From the NCBI GenBank assembly GCA_019925095.2, contig CM034405.1, positions 13,851,401-13,915,400 on the forward strand: 64,000 nucleotides of DNA, read 5' to 3'. Position 1 is the first letter of the stretch, and each line of letters opens with the position of its first letter. The position numbers were made by a program, and so were the translations under genes. The notes under the pieces were generated by a model. That model saw nothing but the letters and a program-made list of their open reading frames with translations, made no database searches and had not been told where the DNA came from. This DNA comes from Dendrolimus kikuchii. Its lineage: Eukaryota > Arthropoda > Insecta > Lepidoptera > Lasiocampidae. Positions 1 to 11,508 of this stretch are shown here, one piece after another.

Positions 1-392
1 GACTAAATGTAACCGTTTACATTTTTTTTCAATAAAAAAAGTTACAAGATCATACGAAGAAGTACATTGCCAAACTGCAGCGCAGTTTTTCGACACATCA
101 TTTTCGCTATTCAGATTTGAAACATTGTATTACTTACATACTTCGTTGGCTCAACGATTCAAAGTGAATCCTGGCCTGCGAATCGAGAACACGCCAGTTT
201 TCTCTGTTCTCGCAGTTTTTATTTGCCAATTATGGGCCTGAACTTCATATAGCTCAGCCTTCACTCTGTATTTCTAACGTTATTTTGGATCCCATCCGTT
301 CGTGACTGAGTCAGCGGAGGTGGTAAGCTTTTATTTCTACCGTCACGTTGGGCTATTATGTTCGGCACCTCATCTACAATCCTCTCACTTTG

Positions 393-525
393 TTGGACCC
401 AAGATCTTACGGAGAATCTTCCTTTTTACTAAAAGCTGGTTCTTCTCTTTAAGGGTAAGCGCACAAACTTCGCACCCGTACATCAGAATAATCCGCATAA
501 AGCAGTTATAGATCCTGATTTTGGT
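393..525 (-). pseudogene. LINE reverse-transcriptase C-terminal scrap (RTE/CR1-like)
   Basis: Read on the minus strand, this stretch gives one continuous 44-residue frame containing YGCEVCALTLKEKNQLL followed by KRKILRKILGP and a stop. Runs of this kind (YGCEAW-like, then a basic KVLRKIxGP run) lie in the region after the catalytic palm of RTE- and CR1-type LINE reverse transcriptases, so I infer a dead fragment of such an element. No catalytic motif, no tail and no target duplication are visible. The plus-strand 69-codon frame over the same DNA is an overlap artefact. Confidence 0.5.
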
Positions 526-1092
526 TTTCTGTTTAGAAGCCTGGTTTGTATTATTAAGTAAGCTATTTACTGAAGATCATGAATTATATATTGTCACAAT
601 TGAATCGCACCAAATAACATAACATTACAAAAGATCAAAGTAACGATAAATATCAATGGAACTGTAAAGCTAAACTACGGAAATTGAGAAAACCGACGGT
701 TGAAAGGAGTGTTTCAGCCCAGGTGGAATGGGTCGGAGAAGAGGATGCTATGTATAATCTAAATTTATGTCCGGTAAAACTATCTTTAAATTATTAATTT
801 ATTTATAGAAATAAAACCCAGTTGTGCATTAAACATTTTTGCAAACAAAAAAAAACACTTAAAATGTGGGACTAATAATAACAGGTTTTTCTATTAAATT
901 TGAGAGAGATAAGGAAAGAGGTTTGGCGTCCTAGAAGATAAGTCGTAAGACGCGGACGTGACCTTGAGAGTTCAGACGTGCTAAAGCAATCTGGTGAGTG
1001 TGTTGTGTGCACACCAATGCAATTGTTCGAACGCGTCCGTCAGCCGCGACTGTATGTCTGGGTACTTTAATAAAAGTACATAACTAAACATA
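526..1092. other. AT-rich intergenic DNA, nothing recognised
   Basis: No frame, tandem repeat or long inverted repeat stands out. The right edge is the TA target duplication of the Tigger element. Confidence 0.4.
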
Positions 1093-1190
1093 TACAGTGT
1101 AAACTCCATGTAACATCAGTCGATTTAACGACAAACTCCGTTAAGCGTCGTAATCACTTGGCTTTGGTTGGTTTAGCTTGTCTTCTACAC

Positions 1191-1461
1191 TTGCGCTGGA
1201 TCGGACTGGGCGTAACTACGTTCTAAGTCTCAGCCTTTCCTTCATAAAAAGCGCGGGGCACATGGGAGGAGGGTGGTTTTAGTGGGTAGTGGGTGTTGCC
1301 CGTGCAACTTCTCTGAGTCTCCACACAAGCTGGCTTGATTAGTGTTCGGATTGCCCCTTATCAAAGAGGAAAGCCTTCATGATCAACTATGGTCTAAGCC
1401 CTTGCAAAGGACCCAGTATTGTGCGTAAATAGCATTTCCCCCGCCTTAAAAAAGAAAAAAA
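1191..1461 (+). mobile_element. 5'-truncated LINE tail nested in the Tigger element
   Basis: This ~271-bp insert is bounded by a perfect 16-bp duplication, AGCTTGTCTTCTACAC, at 1175-1190 and 1462-1477, and ends in an A-rich run. It contains no open frame. It matches the 3' untranslated region of the R1-type LINE at 8658-10178 (shared blocks GGCGTAACTA, TCTCAGCCTTTCC, GGTTTTAGTGGGTA) and the tail at 38356-38655. It is therefore a heavily 5'-truncated retrotransposition product or a short derivative of that LINE, younger than the Tigger element it interrupts. Confidence 0.85.
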
Positions 1462-1874
1462 AGCTTGTCTTCTACACAATCTCTATATAGCGTTACACCC
1501 ACTCTCACACACACACTCACACTCAGTAACAACAACAATTAAATAATAAAGAGTACCTTTTAAGTTGCCAAAATTAGTAAAAACTACACAGCTGTGTACG
1601 TGTTATCACTTTATTATCCTACCCGTAATAAACTCGACTGTCCGCATCATGCATACCGAAATTTCTAAGAAATTCGTTTTTATGTTTACAAATTGGGATT
1701 GCTTGCGCGTGTACACTGTTGTTGACCATGACTAATAAGTAGGAGACATGGATTGTCTATACGTTATCATATTCTTAGTTGCTCGTCGTCATCAGCCATT
1801 CGCAGTCCACTGCAGGACGTAGGCTTCCCCAAGTCGGCGCTACTTAGTTGCTTACAAATATTCAAACTGTAAAC

Positions 1875-3330
1875 ATGGCTAGTAAGAGAAAATCACTGTG
1901 TATTGACGAAAAAGTTTTACTTATACGCGCAATAGAAGCGGGAGAGAAGGTTTGTGATGTTGGCCGACGTATTGGATTTAGTCACTCTACCGTGTCCTCA
2001 ATATGGAAAAATAAACAAAAAATTCTCTAAGCAGAGGACGAGGGAAAATCTTCCAAAAAATTAAAGAAACCTAAATACGATGATTTGGATCAAGCTATAC
2101 TATCATGGTTTCACCGACAGCGCCAGAACATTATACCTATCTCGGGGCCGATCATGAAAGCTAAGGCGGAGAATTTTGCTGAAGTACATGGTTTAACTTT
2201 TTTCAAAGCATCGGAAGGATGGCTCGGAAAATTCAAGCAACGTCATCAACTATAGTAAAATAAGTGGAAAAGCACGAAATCTTGATACGAATGTTACTAA
2301 CGATTGGATTAATAGAGTGTGGTCAAAATTGACAGGAAAATACGCCCCAAGTGACATTTTCAATGCTGATGAAGTAGGAATTTTCTATAAGTTGACTTCA
2401 GATAAAACTCTGAAATTTAATAGGGAAAAGTATGTGGGGGGAGGAAAGCTCTCCAAGGAACGTATTACTATTGGTATTAGGCAAATCGAAAAATCCGCGC
2501 TGTTTTAAGAACGTTAAAAAAATGCCAGTGACGTATAAAGCTAATGAATCAGCTTGGATGACCAGTCAACTTTTTGAAGAAGAAGTGCGAAAGTGGGATG
2601 CAGAATTAAAGGGACGAAAAATTTTACTTCTTGTTGACAATAGCCCTGCCCACCCGTTTATATCAAACCTTCAAAACATAGAACTGACATTTCTTCCTCC
2701 AAATACGACTAGTCTCTTACAGCCAATAGACCAGAGTGTGATTAAAAGCCTCAAGGGTCACTACAGAAGGAATTATTGATGGAGCTAGTCAAATCTGAGG
2801 GTAAAACTTCTGTTAATATGCTGCATGCAGTAATTTTTTTATCTAAAGCATGGGACGAAATGACACCTCCAACTATACAGCACTCTTTTCGACATGCTGG
2901 ACTTTGTACCAATTCTACGAGTGATGATGTGAAAACAGAACCTGAGTTTGATAACAACGACGACTTTCCATTAACTGAGTGGATTCAACAGTTCAAAAGA
3001 CAGGAAATTTTACGGAAAATCTTCAAACCTACAACGAAGTAGATGGCTGCCTGCTTACAACGGCTTCACTCATAGACAAACAAATTTTGGATTCAGTGCG
3101 AAAAACTGAAAATTAAGAACAAGGAGATGAAGAAGATGAGACGGATGAGCCTGAGCTTCCGTCGAACATTAAAGAAGCTTTGGAAGCAGCTAAATTATTG
3201 GAAAAGTACTTCCTTTATCACCAAGATGCCTCAATATCGGAAGATATGAATAAAATAAGTAAAAAAATACAACAAAATTACTGGTGTACCAAAAGCCGTT
3301 TGACAAAAATAACAAACTACTCTCCATTTA
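1875..3330 (+). pseudogene. Tigger/pogo transposase (CENP-B/jerky-like), broken
   Basis: The relic encodes a cut-and-paste transposase. The N-terminus (MASKRKSLCIDEKV..., 1875-2030) is a CENP-B/psq-type helix-turn-helix with the run FSHSTVSSIWKNK. The catalytic core is spread over several frames: FNADEVGIFYKL near 2360 supplies the first Asp, LLLVDNSPAHP near 2630 the second, and LLQPIDQSVI near 2730 the third, with 30 residues between the last two. The C-terminal segment (EAAKLLEKYFLYH, near 3190) matches the tail typical of the family. Stop codons and at least four frame changes (near 2030, 2450-2510, 2775 and 3045) destroy it. The start was chosen at 1875 because the residues before it do not look like the family. 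Confidence 0.85.
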
Positions 3331-3399
3331 ACGACAACTCTCTATATCGCCATAAAATGCGCAGTCCCTTCAGTGTCGTAATATAGAGTTTACACTATA

Positions 3400-4788
3400 G
3401 GTACATACTATTAGGTACATATTCACTGATTTAATTATTAAACTTTTAAATATAGGCTTTCAGTAATGAAACAAGTCAATATCACTAAATTTGGTATTGT
3501 AAGCCTTATTAGCAATTTTTAACCAAATAAATATTTTTACCGATTATAATAATTAATGTAATTGTATTATTTTTATGATGATTTTATTGTGCATTATGCT
3601 CGTTTATATCTTGTATATAAATCAAACCTTTGATAATTTCATTTTAACATACAATTATAAGAAATAGAAATAACATCTCGCCTCATTATACGTATAAAAT
3701 ATGAGTTATAATATACACGACAAATTAGTTTAATTCTCAGAATAAGTTCGCGTTGTGATTAACTGTTTATAAAAGGAGAGGCTATGAAAGTCATAGAAGA
3801 ACTACCTTTAACCTCACTTTTAAGGGGAGTAGCCGATACGTCAGTTTAGTCCGCAATTGTTCGATTGCTATTGCGATCCAAATTTTATTGAGTCCAAAGA
3901 AATTCGAAGTTTAAGTTGCAACTAAGACATCCAAAGACATCTGTAAATGTGGACTTGTTAGGCCGAAATAGAGAAAACTTTAACTTTTTTGTATCTCATC
4001 AATGTTACTCGTAAAGTTGTTTCATGAAACTTGCGGAAATAAAAATTTCTATGGTTTTTATGTTCTTTCATAATATCAAAATAAATCTATATTATTTAAG
4101 TGATGAATGTATAACAATCTCCTGAGACAGCAAAATAAAACAGAATTGTAATTATTTAGTTACTTTATAATATTCCCTGGGTTATTATAACGTAATCTTC
4201 ATACATTATTGATAAAAATGTCGAAGAAATTGAAGACTGAATTAATATTTCCAAGTGGACATGTCCAATTTTGACTTTCTAAACGTCAAATACATTCGAA
4301 TGTAAATCCAGTCCATATAACTTAACCGAAACATAATCATAAAATTTATTATTGATCAATGTAAGAGAGCTTTTATTAAAGTTTCTACGCTATAGGCAAT
4401 AGAAATATATCGTACTTCATCCTACCCAATTACAATATTTATATTAAATGTTTGCTTAGAATCTATAAATTACCCAATAATTAAACGTGATGTAATCTAA
4501 ACTCAGATAGTTTGTTTTATGTGGGGTGGACATTATTTATAAATTCTCGTCTCAGTTCTATTACTAAGCTAATTTATAATCATAGGGGGTTCCCGCTCGT
4601 AACAATACAAATATAATTGAAATGTCTTTAAGTGATTTCAAAGAAGTACGAAAAATTTGAGTAATGTTAATAAATAAAGTAACTAATGAATAAATGAAAA
4701 TACTTAATTGTTCACCAAGAATTAAAAATACCTTCTCAAAAACTAGGTACAATAAATGTTGAACAATGGGCAGCCTTATTGCTAAACG
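3400..4788. other. AT-rich DNA, nothing recognised
   Basis: Very AT-rich sequence without a supported gene. The 62-codon minus frame at 4564-4752 is hydrophobic and AT-driven, with no family features. Confidence 0.4.
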
Positions 4789-4931
4789 CCTCGTACCTAT
4801 TTAAGATAATAAAAACGACCGTTAATTTGCTTTACTATAAGTTAAAATTTGACATAAGCTCCACACAAGTAATGTCAAAATTCAACCGATGGTAGCGCAA
4901 TTGAATGAATAGTAAGCCGTATAGGAAATAG
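4789..4931. repeat. Palindromic MITE, copy 1
   Basis: Imperfect inverted repeat. The right arm (CAACCGATGGTAG ... GAATGAATAGTAAG ... ATAGGAA) is the complement of the left arm, and the same arms recur at 12318, 20008, 33227, 36378, 38268 and 42969. No coding capacity. Confidence 0.6.
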
Positions 4932-4961
4932 TCATAAAGCGATTTCTTCTAGGCAACGCCC

Positions 4962-5717
4962 TTTTTTTTACGAGGTGTAATCCATCATGGACACCCTACC
5001 GCTCGGGGAAAATAGTAGGGTAGAGTTGGGCTCCCAATGGCATGCTCGGACCTACTACCTAAACCACCTCTTTAGTCCATTTCGACGCCGTATGTCAGGT
5101 CCTTGGGAACCAAAGATACATCCAATGGTCTTGACGGCGACGGCTCATAGAGCCCCTTACATAGAATGGAATGTTGGTCCACCACCATTATCAATATGTT
5201 GCGCGTGCAAGCTCAGCGCAGCGCCATCTCTAGACCAGCATCCAGGCCATGAACGATAAGTATCCCCACCTCATCGTTCATGGCCATTGTTAGGGCGGAA
5301 GGGATTGGTGATAGTCCCTTCTTCGACGCCCTGGTTTACGGCGGCGGATCGGAACCGAAGAAGCTACGTCCTCCCGTTCCCTTTCCGCTGCCTCCTTCTG
5401 CGACATCACGATGTCGCCGAAAATTTGGACCGCCTGCCAAGACGCTTTACTGAGGACTATCGAACGGACTATGGCTGGCAGTGATAAGTCAGTTCCCACT
5501 GCGTCCATCAGCACGCTGCGTAGATCCGCCCACGCGGGGCATGATTGCAGCGTGCGCTGGGCGGTATCTTCCGGAGAGGTGTCACAGTGGTGACATCTCG
5601 TATATAGCTCTCTTCTAGCAATCGTGCACAGGTACTTTCCAAAACGTCCATGTCCCGAAAGTATCTGTGTCAAACGAAATGTAAGGGAGCCATGTTGTCG
5701 GTTTAACCATTCCTGGA
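4962..5717 (-). mobile_element. R1-type LINE, 5'-truncated copy
   Basis: Minus-strand element whose 3' end is the T-run at 4962-4969. Flanks carry a 14-bp duplication with one mismatch: TCTAGGCAACGCCC at 4948-4961 and TCTAGGCAACCCCC at 5718-5731. It encodes the last ~127 residues of a reverse-transcriptase protein, followed by ~320 bp of 3' untranslated sequence. Confidence 0.75.
5290..5673 (-). pseudogene. R1-type LINE ORF2 C-terminus
   Basis: A 127-codon minus-strand frame representing the C-terminal tail of a non-LTR retrotransposon polyprotein. It begins with MTQILSGHGRFGKYLC, equivalent to TQILTGHGCFDKYL in the 8658 copy, and carries a remnant of the nucleic-acid-binding CCHC knuckle: C-x2-C is present (CHHC) and the last Cys is present (SCPAW), but the expected His is Gln. 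The ending IVMSQKEAAERER matches TVMSLKEAAERDR in the better copy. The reverse-transcriptase core is absent because the insertion is 5'-truncated, so the frame cannot be functional alone. It differs enough from the 8658 copy to be a separate subfamily. Confidence 0.75.
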
Positions 5718-5731
5718 TCTAGGCAACCCCC

Positions 5732-6224
5732 TAAACTAAGGATAATATTAAACATGACAGTGGCGTTGAAGACAAAATAAATAATATGAAACATGCAAAA
5801 CAGATAAATAAATAATCGACTATATACTACACAAACATAAAACATACATTCAAAATAAGCAGCGCTATTACAGCGGAAACGATCAAAACTAATTAGTAAT
5901 CATAACTTGAAAAGACGATACTGGTTTAGCTTGTCTGATGTTGAGTGGCAGTGAGTTTCATAAACGGACAGCCTCTGCCCTGAAGGAGTTATCGACGAAG
6001 GAAGAAGTGTGGACAGGTGTCAACTGATATTTATTTAATAGCGATGCGAAAATCCAAATGATGATTTATAAAATATTTTTCTGTCCCTTTGAAAGTTTAT
6101 TTAGGCTGGGTTCTGAAATAGCATATAACAAATGCTTAACTTGCTTAGCACGGAAATATGCCGTATGGCTTAGAACGCACTGCGATTAAACGCGAGCGAG
6201 TTGAAACCGCAAAAAATATAAGAT
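5732..6224. other. Intergenic DNA with a possible LINE scrap
   Basis: The first half is AT-rich. Around 5925-6010 a less AT-rich stretch (GAGTTTCATAAACGGACAGC) looks repeat-derived, but I cannot assign it. Confidence 0.3.
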
Positions 6225-6395
6225 ATGAATAGTAGAGCGCCTTAAGAACAGACGAGCGTGCATGACAAGAGTTATGAATGTCAAAGAAGCAAGTGAGGTG
6301 TGTAAGAATAAGCCTAAATGGCGCTCTGTTGTTCGTGCCTACCCCGCAAGGGAACTGGCGTGAAGTTATGTATGTATGTATGTATGAATAGTAGC
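6225..6395 (+). pseudogene. RTE-type LINE 3' end
   Basis: Forward frame reads RLKNRRACMTRVMNVKEAS then EVCKNKPKWRSVVRAYPA and stops, followed by a (ATGT)n tail at about 6368-6387. The same peptide lies in the minus-strand RTE tail at 55511-55777. This is the extreme C-terminus of an RTE-type reverse transcriptase, and the tetranucleotide tail is the usual 3' end of these elements. The minus frame over this region is an artefact. Confidence 0.7.
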
Positions 6396-6879
6396 GCACG
6401 CATTAGCGATTTTTTCAGTGGCTGATTTTTAAAATGTAAATTATTACATTTGGAGAGCGATTCCAAAACGCGCGATTTTTTTTTATTTCATTACATAAGT
6501 ATTGTGGCGCATACACGACGATCAGCCGCCTTCGGTTTTCATATTCATTATCGAGTATTGACCGGGCGAGCGCAGAGATAGCCGCAACAGATGCTACTCA
6601 TCAGAAATGCATTATGGTAATGAAATAAAATTAAGCAAAAACGCCAACCGTTGTACCTGTTCGTATGACTTTTCAGTTATTCCTAGACCGCTTGCGTTTA
6701 ATCGTGATGCGTTCTGAGCATATGTGTTGGCCTGCCAATTTATTTCTCTTATTGTGCCGTTTGCTGTTGAGACACTTTGACCATGGTATAAATAAGCCTT
6801 TGTGCCTGTTCAAAGAGTTTTCGTGCGTCTGATCATTTATGATTTATTCAGATCTCTCTCTTTCATCTTCTCCCAATTA
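6396..6879. other. Intergenic DNA, nothing recognised
   Basis: No supported frame or repeat structure seen. Confidence 0.3.
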
Positions 6880-7160
6880 TTAAGGGTCGACACAGTATGT
6901 CTTTTCCTTCCATACTCCTCTACTCTGCCATAGGTTCACTGTCACCTCAGAAACCATCATATCATCCTTCATTGTGTAAAGGATGTCATCCATCTCTTTT
7001 TTGGTCTACTTTTACATTTGTAGCCATCAATCTTGCAGTTTAACTTTCTTTGTTTCAGGTACCATTCACCCCTCATCATTACATGCCTATACCAACTTGG
7101 TCTTCTTCCTCTTAATTTTTCAGTTTTGGGTGCAACTGTCAAAGATATACTCATTACTCA
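6880..7160 (-). pseudogene. LINE C-terminal scrap (RTE-like)
   Basis: The minus strand encodes RRPSWYRHVMMRGEWYLKQ, then KSRPKKRWMDDIL, and ends GVWKEKTYCVDP and a stop. The order RLRWxGHVxR - RGRPKKRWxD - W+KKTCCADP is the characteristic end of a group of LINE reverse transcriptases. One frameshift lies after RPKKRWM (near 6985). It is a dead fragment without visible target duplication. Confidence 0.65.
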
Positions 7161-7264
7161 CCTTATGCATGATTTACACAGATATCCTAAGAAAATATAC
7201 TATAAAAAAAATTATTTTCATTTTCGCCCTCTAAAAATATCTACGAAACTTTCACCACGATAAG

Positions 7265-8640
7265 CGTTTCTCGTTGACTGATGCAAAAAGTTAATTAATT
7301 AAATATGAAATATTTAATTAACTTTTGGAAGAAATAAGGGAGATTTTAAAAAGCATATTTTATAAAGTATTTTGCTGTATATCCCGGAACTTCAGCAACT
7401 TGCCTAACTTCGTTAAGATATGGAAGTAGTCATGACTTCTTAATTAGTATTCTACTGATTATGGTGTATTTAATAATGTAGTATGGTTTATAGTTATTAT
7501 AAATGCATAGAGATGATTACACTGATTAATATTGTAAACTACTCCGCTGTAACTCTAGTCCGCTACTTTGTTCCCGAATAAATAATATTTATATTATTTT
7601 CTGAACTTAACATCCTTATCCTGTAGTGGCAAACTAAAAATCTTAATATGTTTTGCAATCTTTTATTTTGGTCAATGAATTCTTTTCAAAATAAATTGTC
7701 AACTTGTGATGCCATCTAGCTCTGTAAGGTTTAAGAGCTTTCAAAGTTACCTTTTTATTATTCCTAGTATAGGTATAGGTACATCATTACTAAAATATAA
7801 GGGATTACTATACATTACATATATCACCATCGCCATTATAATTTCAATTAATTCTTGAAATAGTCTGGAAGAGATCGATTTTTGGCGATAAAATCGCCCT
7901 TTGTGTACAAAAAAGAGTTATTTTTGTATCTATGTATAATTTTATACTTTGGTTAAGAAAATAAGGTAACCATGACACTTAGTCCCGAAAAATGGTACTG
8001 TCTACTCGAGATATAAATTGGAAAAATATAAGTGACCAAGAAGTTGTGTATATTTGTTTTTCTCATTCATTAACATATTCAACTTTATTAACCCTTCCTT
8101 GTGACATTGGACATAAATTCTCACTTTTAACTACAATAATAACCATACAATTACAGATAGAATTACTATTTCTACGATAACCCTATACAAATTATTTCTC
8201 TTGTAATCTTAAACTGTAACTTAAGATCAATATCGTTAAATTAGATTTCTAATGTTATGACGTCGACATATATTATTATCGTTGTCATAATCATGTATTA
8301 ATTACGATAGTTAAGTACTGTGATGTCCAGGTGATAGTTAACATCTAAATATATCTTAGACGGTATAGTTTAAGATATTATTAATTAATTATTGCGTTTA
8401 ACGAGCTATTTTACATGGTTTGTGTCTCTATACAGTGTCAGGTATTCATGAATATTGAAGTTTTAGAATAAACATCAAGTGAAGGCAGACACCAAGCGAA
8501 AGCCGAACACATATATGTACCTCACGCTTTAGTCAAATTAAAATTGCCTGAAAGTGGTAAATAAAAAGAAATAGTAGTGTGTTGATCTGTCAGCTTAATT
8601 ATTTGCTTCTGAATTGTTGTTTATACTTGTGTTGTGTTAA
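7265..8640. other. AT-rich DNA, nothing recognised
   Basis: Long AT-rich stretch. A small inverted repeat (AAAAGTTAATTAATTAAAT / ATTTAATTAACTTTT, 7287-7326) is the only structure I noticed. No gene is supported. Confidence 0.4.
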
Positions 8641-8657
8641 GTTAACAACGTATTGAC

Positions 8658-9771
8658 GGGGTTGGCGATTGTCGTAGATCGAATAGCTAGGCTGGGCTTG
8701 AGGGTCTCCCCCGCGAAAACGGAGGCCATCATGTTCCATAGGAAATTTCGCAATCCCCCCGCGGACTTGACCGTTTCGGTCCAAGGAGTGGCCATTAGAG
8801 TAGGGCCCCAGATGAAATATCTGGGGCTAGTTCTCGATGGGAAATGGCTGTTCAAAGCGCACTTTGAGCAGTTAGTTCCCAAACTCGTCAAATCCGCGGG
8901 CGCACTCTCGAGGCAGCTTCCCAACGTGGGGGGCCCGGGGGGTGAGACGCGGAAACTTTACTCTGGCATCCTGAGGAGTATGGCGCTGTATGGTGCACCC
9001 GTCTGGTCCACTGCACTTCACCGCCATAACAGAACCCTGCTGCACCGGGCGCAGCAGGTTCTGGCCGTGAGGACCATACGGGGGTATCGCACAATGTCGC
9101 GGACGGCGGCCACCCTCCTGGCAGGCGATCCGCCCTGGCATCTCCAGGCGAACGTCCTGACAGAGGTGCGTCGCACCCGGCAAGATGCCCTAGCTAGAGG
9201 CCTGACCTTCTGTCAGGTCGAAATCGAGGCGATCAGGAAGCGGGAAACCGCCTCCATGATCGCCGTCTGGTCTCAAGAGCTCGATAACCCTGCGGCCTAT
9301 GGCGGCTACACGATGGATGCAATCAGGCCACAGCTGACGGAATGGGTCAACCGCACCAGCGGCACCCTGACCTTCAGGACGACGCAGATACTTACCGGAC
9401 ACGGATGTTTCGATAAGTATCTGTATCGCATTGTGGGCTGCTTGCCTTCCCCGGACTGCCGCCAGTGCGGCGCGCCCGACACGACGTTACACACGCTAGT
9501 CGAGTGCGCCGCATGGGCGCCGCAGCGTTTCGAACTTGAGACGCACGTAGGTCCAGTCGACTCGCTCTGCGACTTGGTCAAGGCCATGCTGCAGAGCAGC
9601 GACAATTGGGGGGCTGCGGTTACTTTTTGCGAGACAGTAATGTCACTCAAGGAGGCCGCAGAACGAGACAGGGAGAGAAGTCCTGCAGCGCGTGCCAATG
9701 CGTCTTCTCGAGGTCGCCGGCCTTCAGCTGACACCCGGAGAGGCAGGTACGCGCATTACTTCCCTCCCTGA
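8658..9771 (+). CDS. R1-type LINE pol, C-terminal part
   Basis: Open frame of about 370 codons, the C-terminal part of a non-LTR retrotransposon reverse transcriptase. The catalytic palm is missing because of 5' truncation. What remains starts in the post-catalytic region: RLGLRVSPAKTEAIMF, then KYLGLVLDGKW (the thumb-proximal motif), then KLYSGILRSMALYGAPVW, a long helical connector, and near residue 268 a CCHC knuckle, C-x2-C-x7-H-x4-C (CRQCGAP ... LHTLVEC). The TTG that opens the frame lies in the target-site duplication, so there is no native start. No stop or frameshift interrupts it, suggesting a fairly recent insertion. Minus-strand frames of 103, 142 and 70 codons over this DNA are shadows. 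Confidence 0.85.
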
Positions 9772-10178
9772 GTTAGGTTCCGTTTACCGCGGGGGGCCTT
9801 TAGCTTGCTAGGAGAGCAAAGGACTTTCTACCCCCGCACAACGAAGTGGGGTGTGTTCTCCCAGGACACACCCCAGGCACTTTATTGCGCTGGATCGACT
9901 GGGCGTAACTATGTTCTAAATCTCAGCCTTTCCAACACAAACAAAAGCGCAGGGTCGACAGGGAGGAGGGGGTTTTTAGTGGGTATTGGGGTTGCTCGCT
10001 CGTGTAGCAACACTCGGAGTCTTCCACACTATTCTGTGACGTCGATCGCGGACGTAGCACAGCCAAGAGCATACTATAGCTGCAGTGTTATCGCCCCCGA
10101 CCGACGCGTGTCTTCCCCTAGCAACGGCCCAGTTTGTGCGTAAATCGGTTAAGCATTTTCCCTCGCCTATAAAAAAAA
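8658..10178 (+). mobile_element. R1-type LINE, 5'-truncated but well preserved
   Basis: A 1.52-kb insert flanked by a perfect 14-bp duplication AACAACGTATTGAC (8644-8657 and 10179-10192) and ending in a ten-A run. It holds the last third of the pol frame and ~400 bp of 3' untranslated region, in which GGTTTTTAGTGGGTA near 9975 recurs in several shorter copies in this window. High GC content contrasts sharply with the AT-rich surroundings. Confidence 0.9.
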
Positions 10179-10192
10179 AACAACGTATTGAC

Positions 10193-10330
10193 TTTTAATT
10201 GGATACTAATGTAGTCTAAAAAATGTTTTAAATAATATGAATAGTTTTTACTGACCCCAATGCCATCTGCACGAAGCAAATGTCGGTCAGCCCTTAATGT
10301 AGCTCGAGTTTTCGCGGAATTGGCCGGGCC
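10193..10330. other. Short gap between two LINE insertions
   Basis: AT-rich start, then a moderately GC-rich piece (10255-10330) that resumes after the next insertion at 10822. It is probably part of an older repeat. Confidence 0.3.
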
Positions 10331-10345
10331 ATTTACCCGGTTCCT

Positions 10346-10806
10346 TTTTTTGAACAGGGGAAATCCGATTGAGGACTAAGCCCCGATAAGGGCAGAACCT
10401 TGGGGAATAATTCGCGACCTAGTGTGGGATTCGCCAGATCGGGGGAGGCACTAGCATGCCCAGTAAGAACTGGTGCCATGCTATTGCCACTCTCCAGTTA
10501 GGGATATCCACTAAAACCCCTGGGTGTTCTGTCCTCCGCCTTATGCCAGGGCTACGGGTATATGACCTAGACTCTCCGCAGCCCTGGCAGGCGTGGGCCT
10601 CGCAAGGCCACTTCCACTGCCTGGAGACTTTATTCTAATCTCCCGGCATCTTCAAGCTCTATGTGCGTGGGGCGGTTTGTAACTCGCCTCACGGGAGGAG
10701 AGGTGAGCGCTCGCGTAACACTCGCGCTCTCATCTCGACGGCATTTGCAGCTGAGTGAGAACCCCTATACCCCAAGGGGCTCCACCCGCGCCGCCCGCTT
10801 ACGGCG
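10346..10806 (-). mobile_element. LINE tail, minus strand, 461 bp
   Basis: Flanked by a perfect 15-bp duplication ATTTACCCGGTTCCT (10331-10345 and 10807-10821). The left end is a T-run, so the element is inserted in reverse with its A-tail at 10346. It shares GGGGAAATCCG-TTGAGGAC with 12734-12928, and on the minus strand carries the CCAGGGGTTTTAGTGG block also present in the other R1-like tails. Open frames inside (10456-10638, 10661-10873) have no family resemblance and are taken as untranslated sequence. Confidence 0.85.
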
Positions 10807-10821
10807 ATTTACCCGGTTCCT

Positions 10822-11508
10822 GGCACAAGCCGATAGAAGGAACACGAGGGTGTCTTATTGTATTTTTTGTTAAGATAAATATGGCGGAAATACCGTTAAT
10901 ACTATTCCAGTTAAGAGAGTGCTACAATCCCCCACCACACCTCTCTGTGCGATGGACACTCTGCATATAGGATTTCACCTGAAAAAAAGGTAACTGGAGT
11001 GACGAAGTTTTAATTAACACGATATCACCTTCAACCACGTCATATGTGTCACATCATTATTAATGTGGTACCATTCGCGCTGTGGGCGATCTATAAACGC
11101 CCTGCCACACTTTCGCTGTGAATAGATATATTGAGATATTAAAAATTTACACACAATAGCCTATAGTGACATTTTTCTTATTAACTAACCTTGCTTGAGT
11201 AACTAATGTCTCTTGAAATATATGGCTATACTTTAATAAAGTTAGCTGTTCCTACTTATTCGTCCACTGCTAGAAACAGGCTTCCTCGTTGTTAGGGAAC
11301 CTAAGTCTTAGAAGACTATTCATAATTTTTCATAAAATTAAAAAAAAAGTATGCAGTTAGCAAGACTGTAGTAAAAAAATGATGCCAATCGATCTTGTTG
11401 GGTTATTGACACTGATGAAAAACTTCTATCGGATCAAACGTCATTAGAGTACTAAAAGAGTTAGAAGGGCCAAACATATTTTCCCGTACATCTTTTAAGA
11501 GCGTCCGT
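10822..11508. other. Intergenic DNA, nothing recognised
   Basis: AT-rich apart from the first ~50 bp. No gene or repeat structure identified. Confidence 0.3.

Larger units (their letters stand above)
1095..3397 (+). mobile_element. Tigger/pogo-type DNA transposon, decayed
   Basis: The left end reads CAGTGTAAACTCCATGTAAC and the right end, read inward on the minus strand, reads TAGTGTAAACTCTATATTAC, so the two ends are terminal inverted repeats. Both are flanked by TA (1093-1094 and 3398-3399), the target duplication of the Tc1/mariner/pogo superfamily. The interior encodes a broken CENP-B/jerky-like transposase. The subterminal regions also resemble each other (TTTAACGACAA on both sides). 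A LINE tail with its own target duplication sits between the left end and the coding part. Confidence 0.85.

Noticed and set aside
8872..9734. Minus-strand frames of 103, 68, 70 and 142 codons
   Set aside because: They lie opposite the intact R1-type pol frame and reflect its GC-rich codons.
10456..10873. 60- and 70-codon plus frames in a GC-rich stretch
   Set aside because: Most of this DNA is within a minus-strand LINE tail delimited by a 15-bp duplication, and no protein feature is seen.
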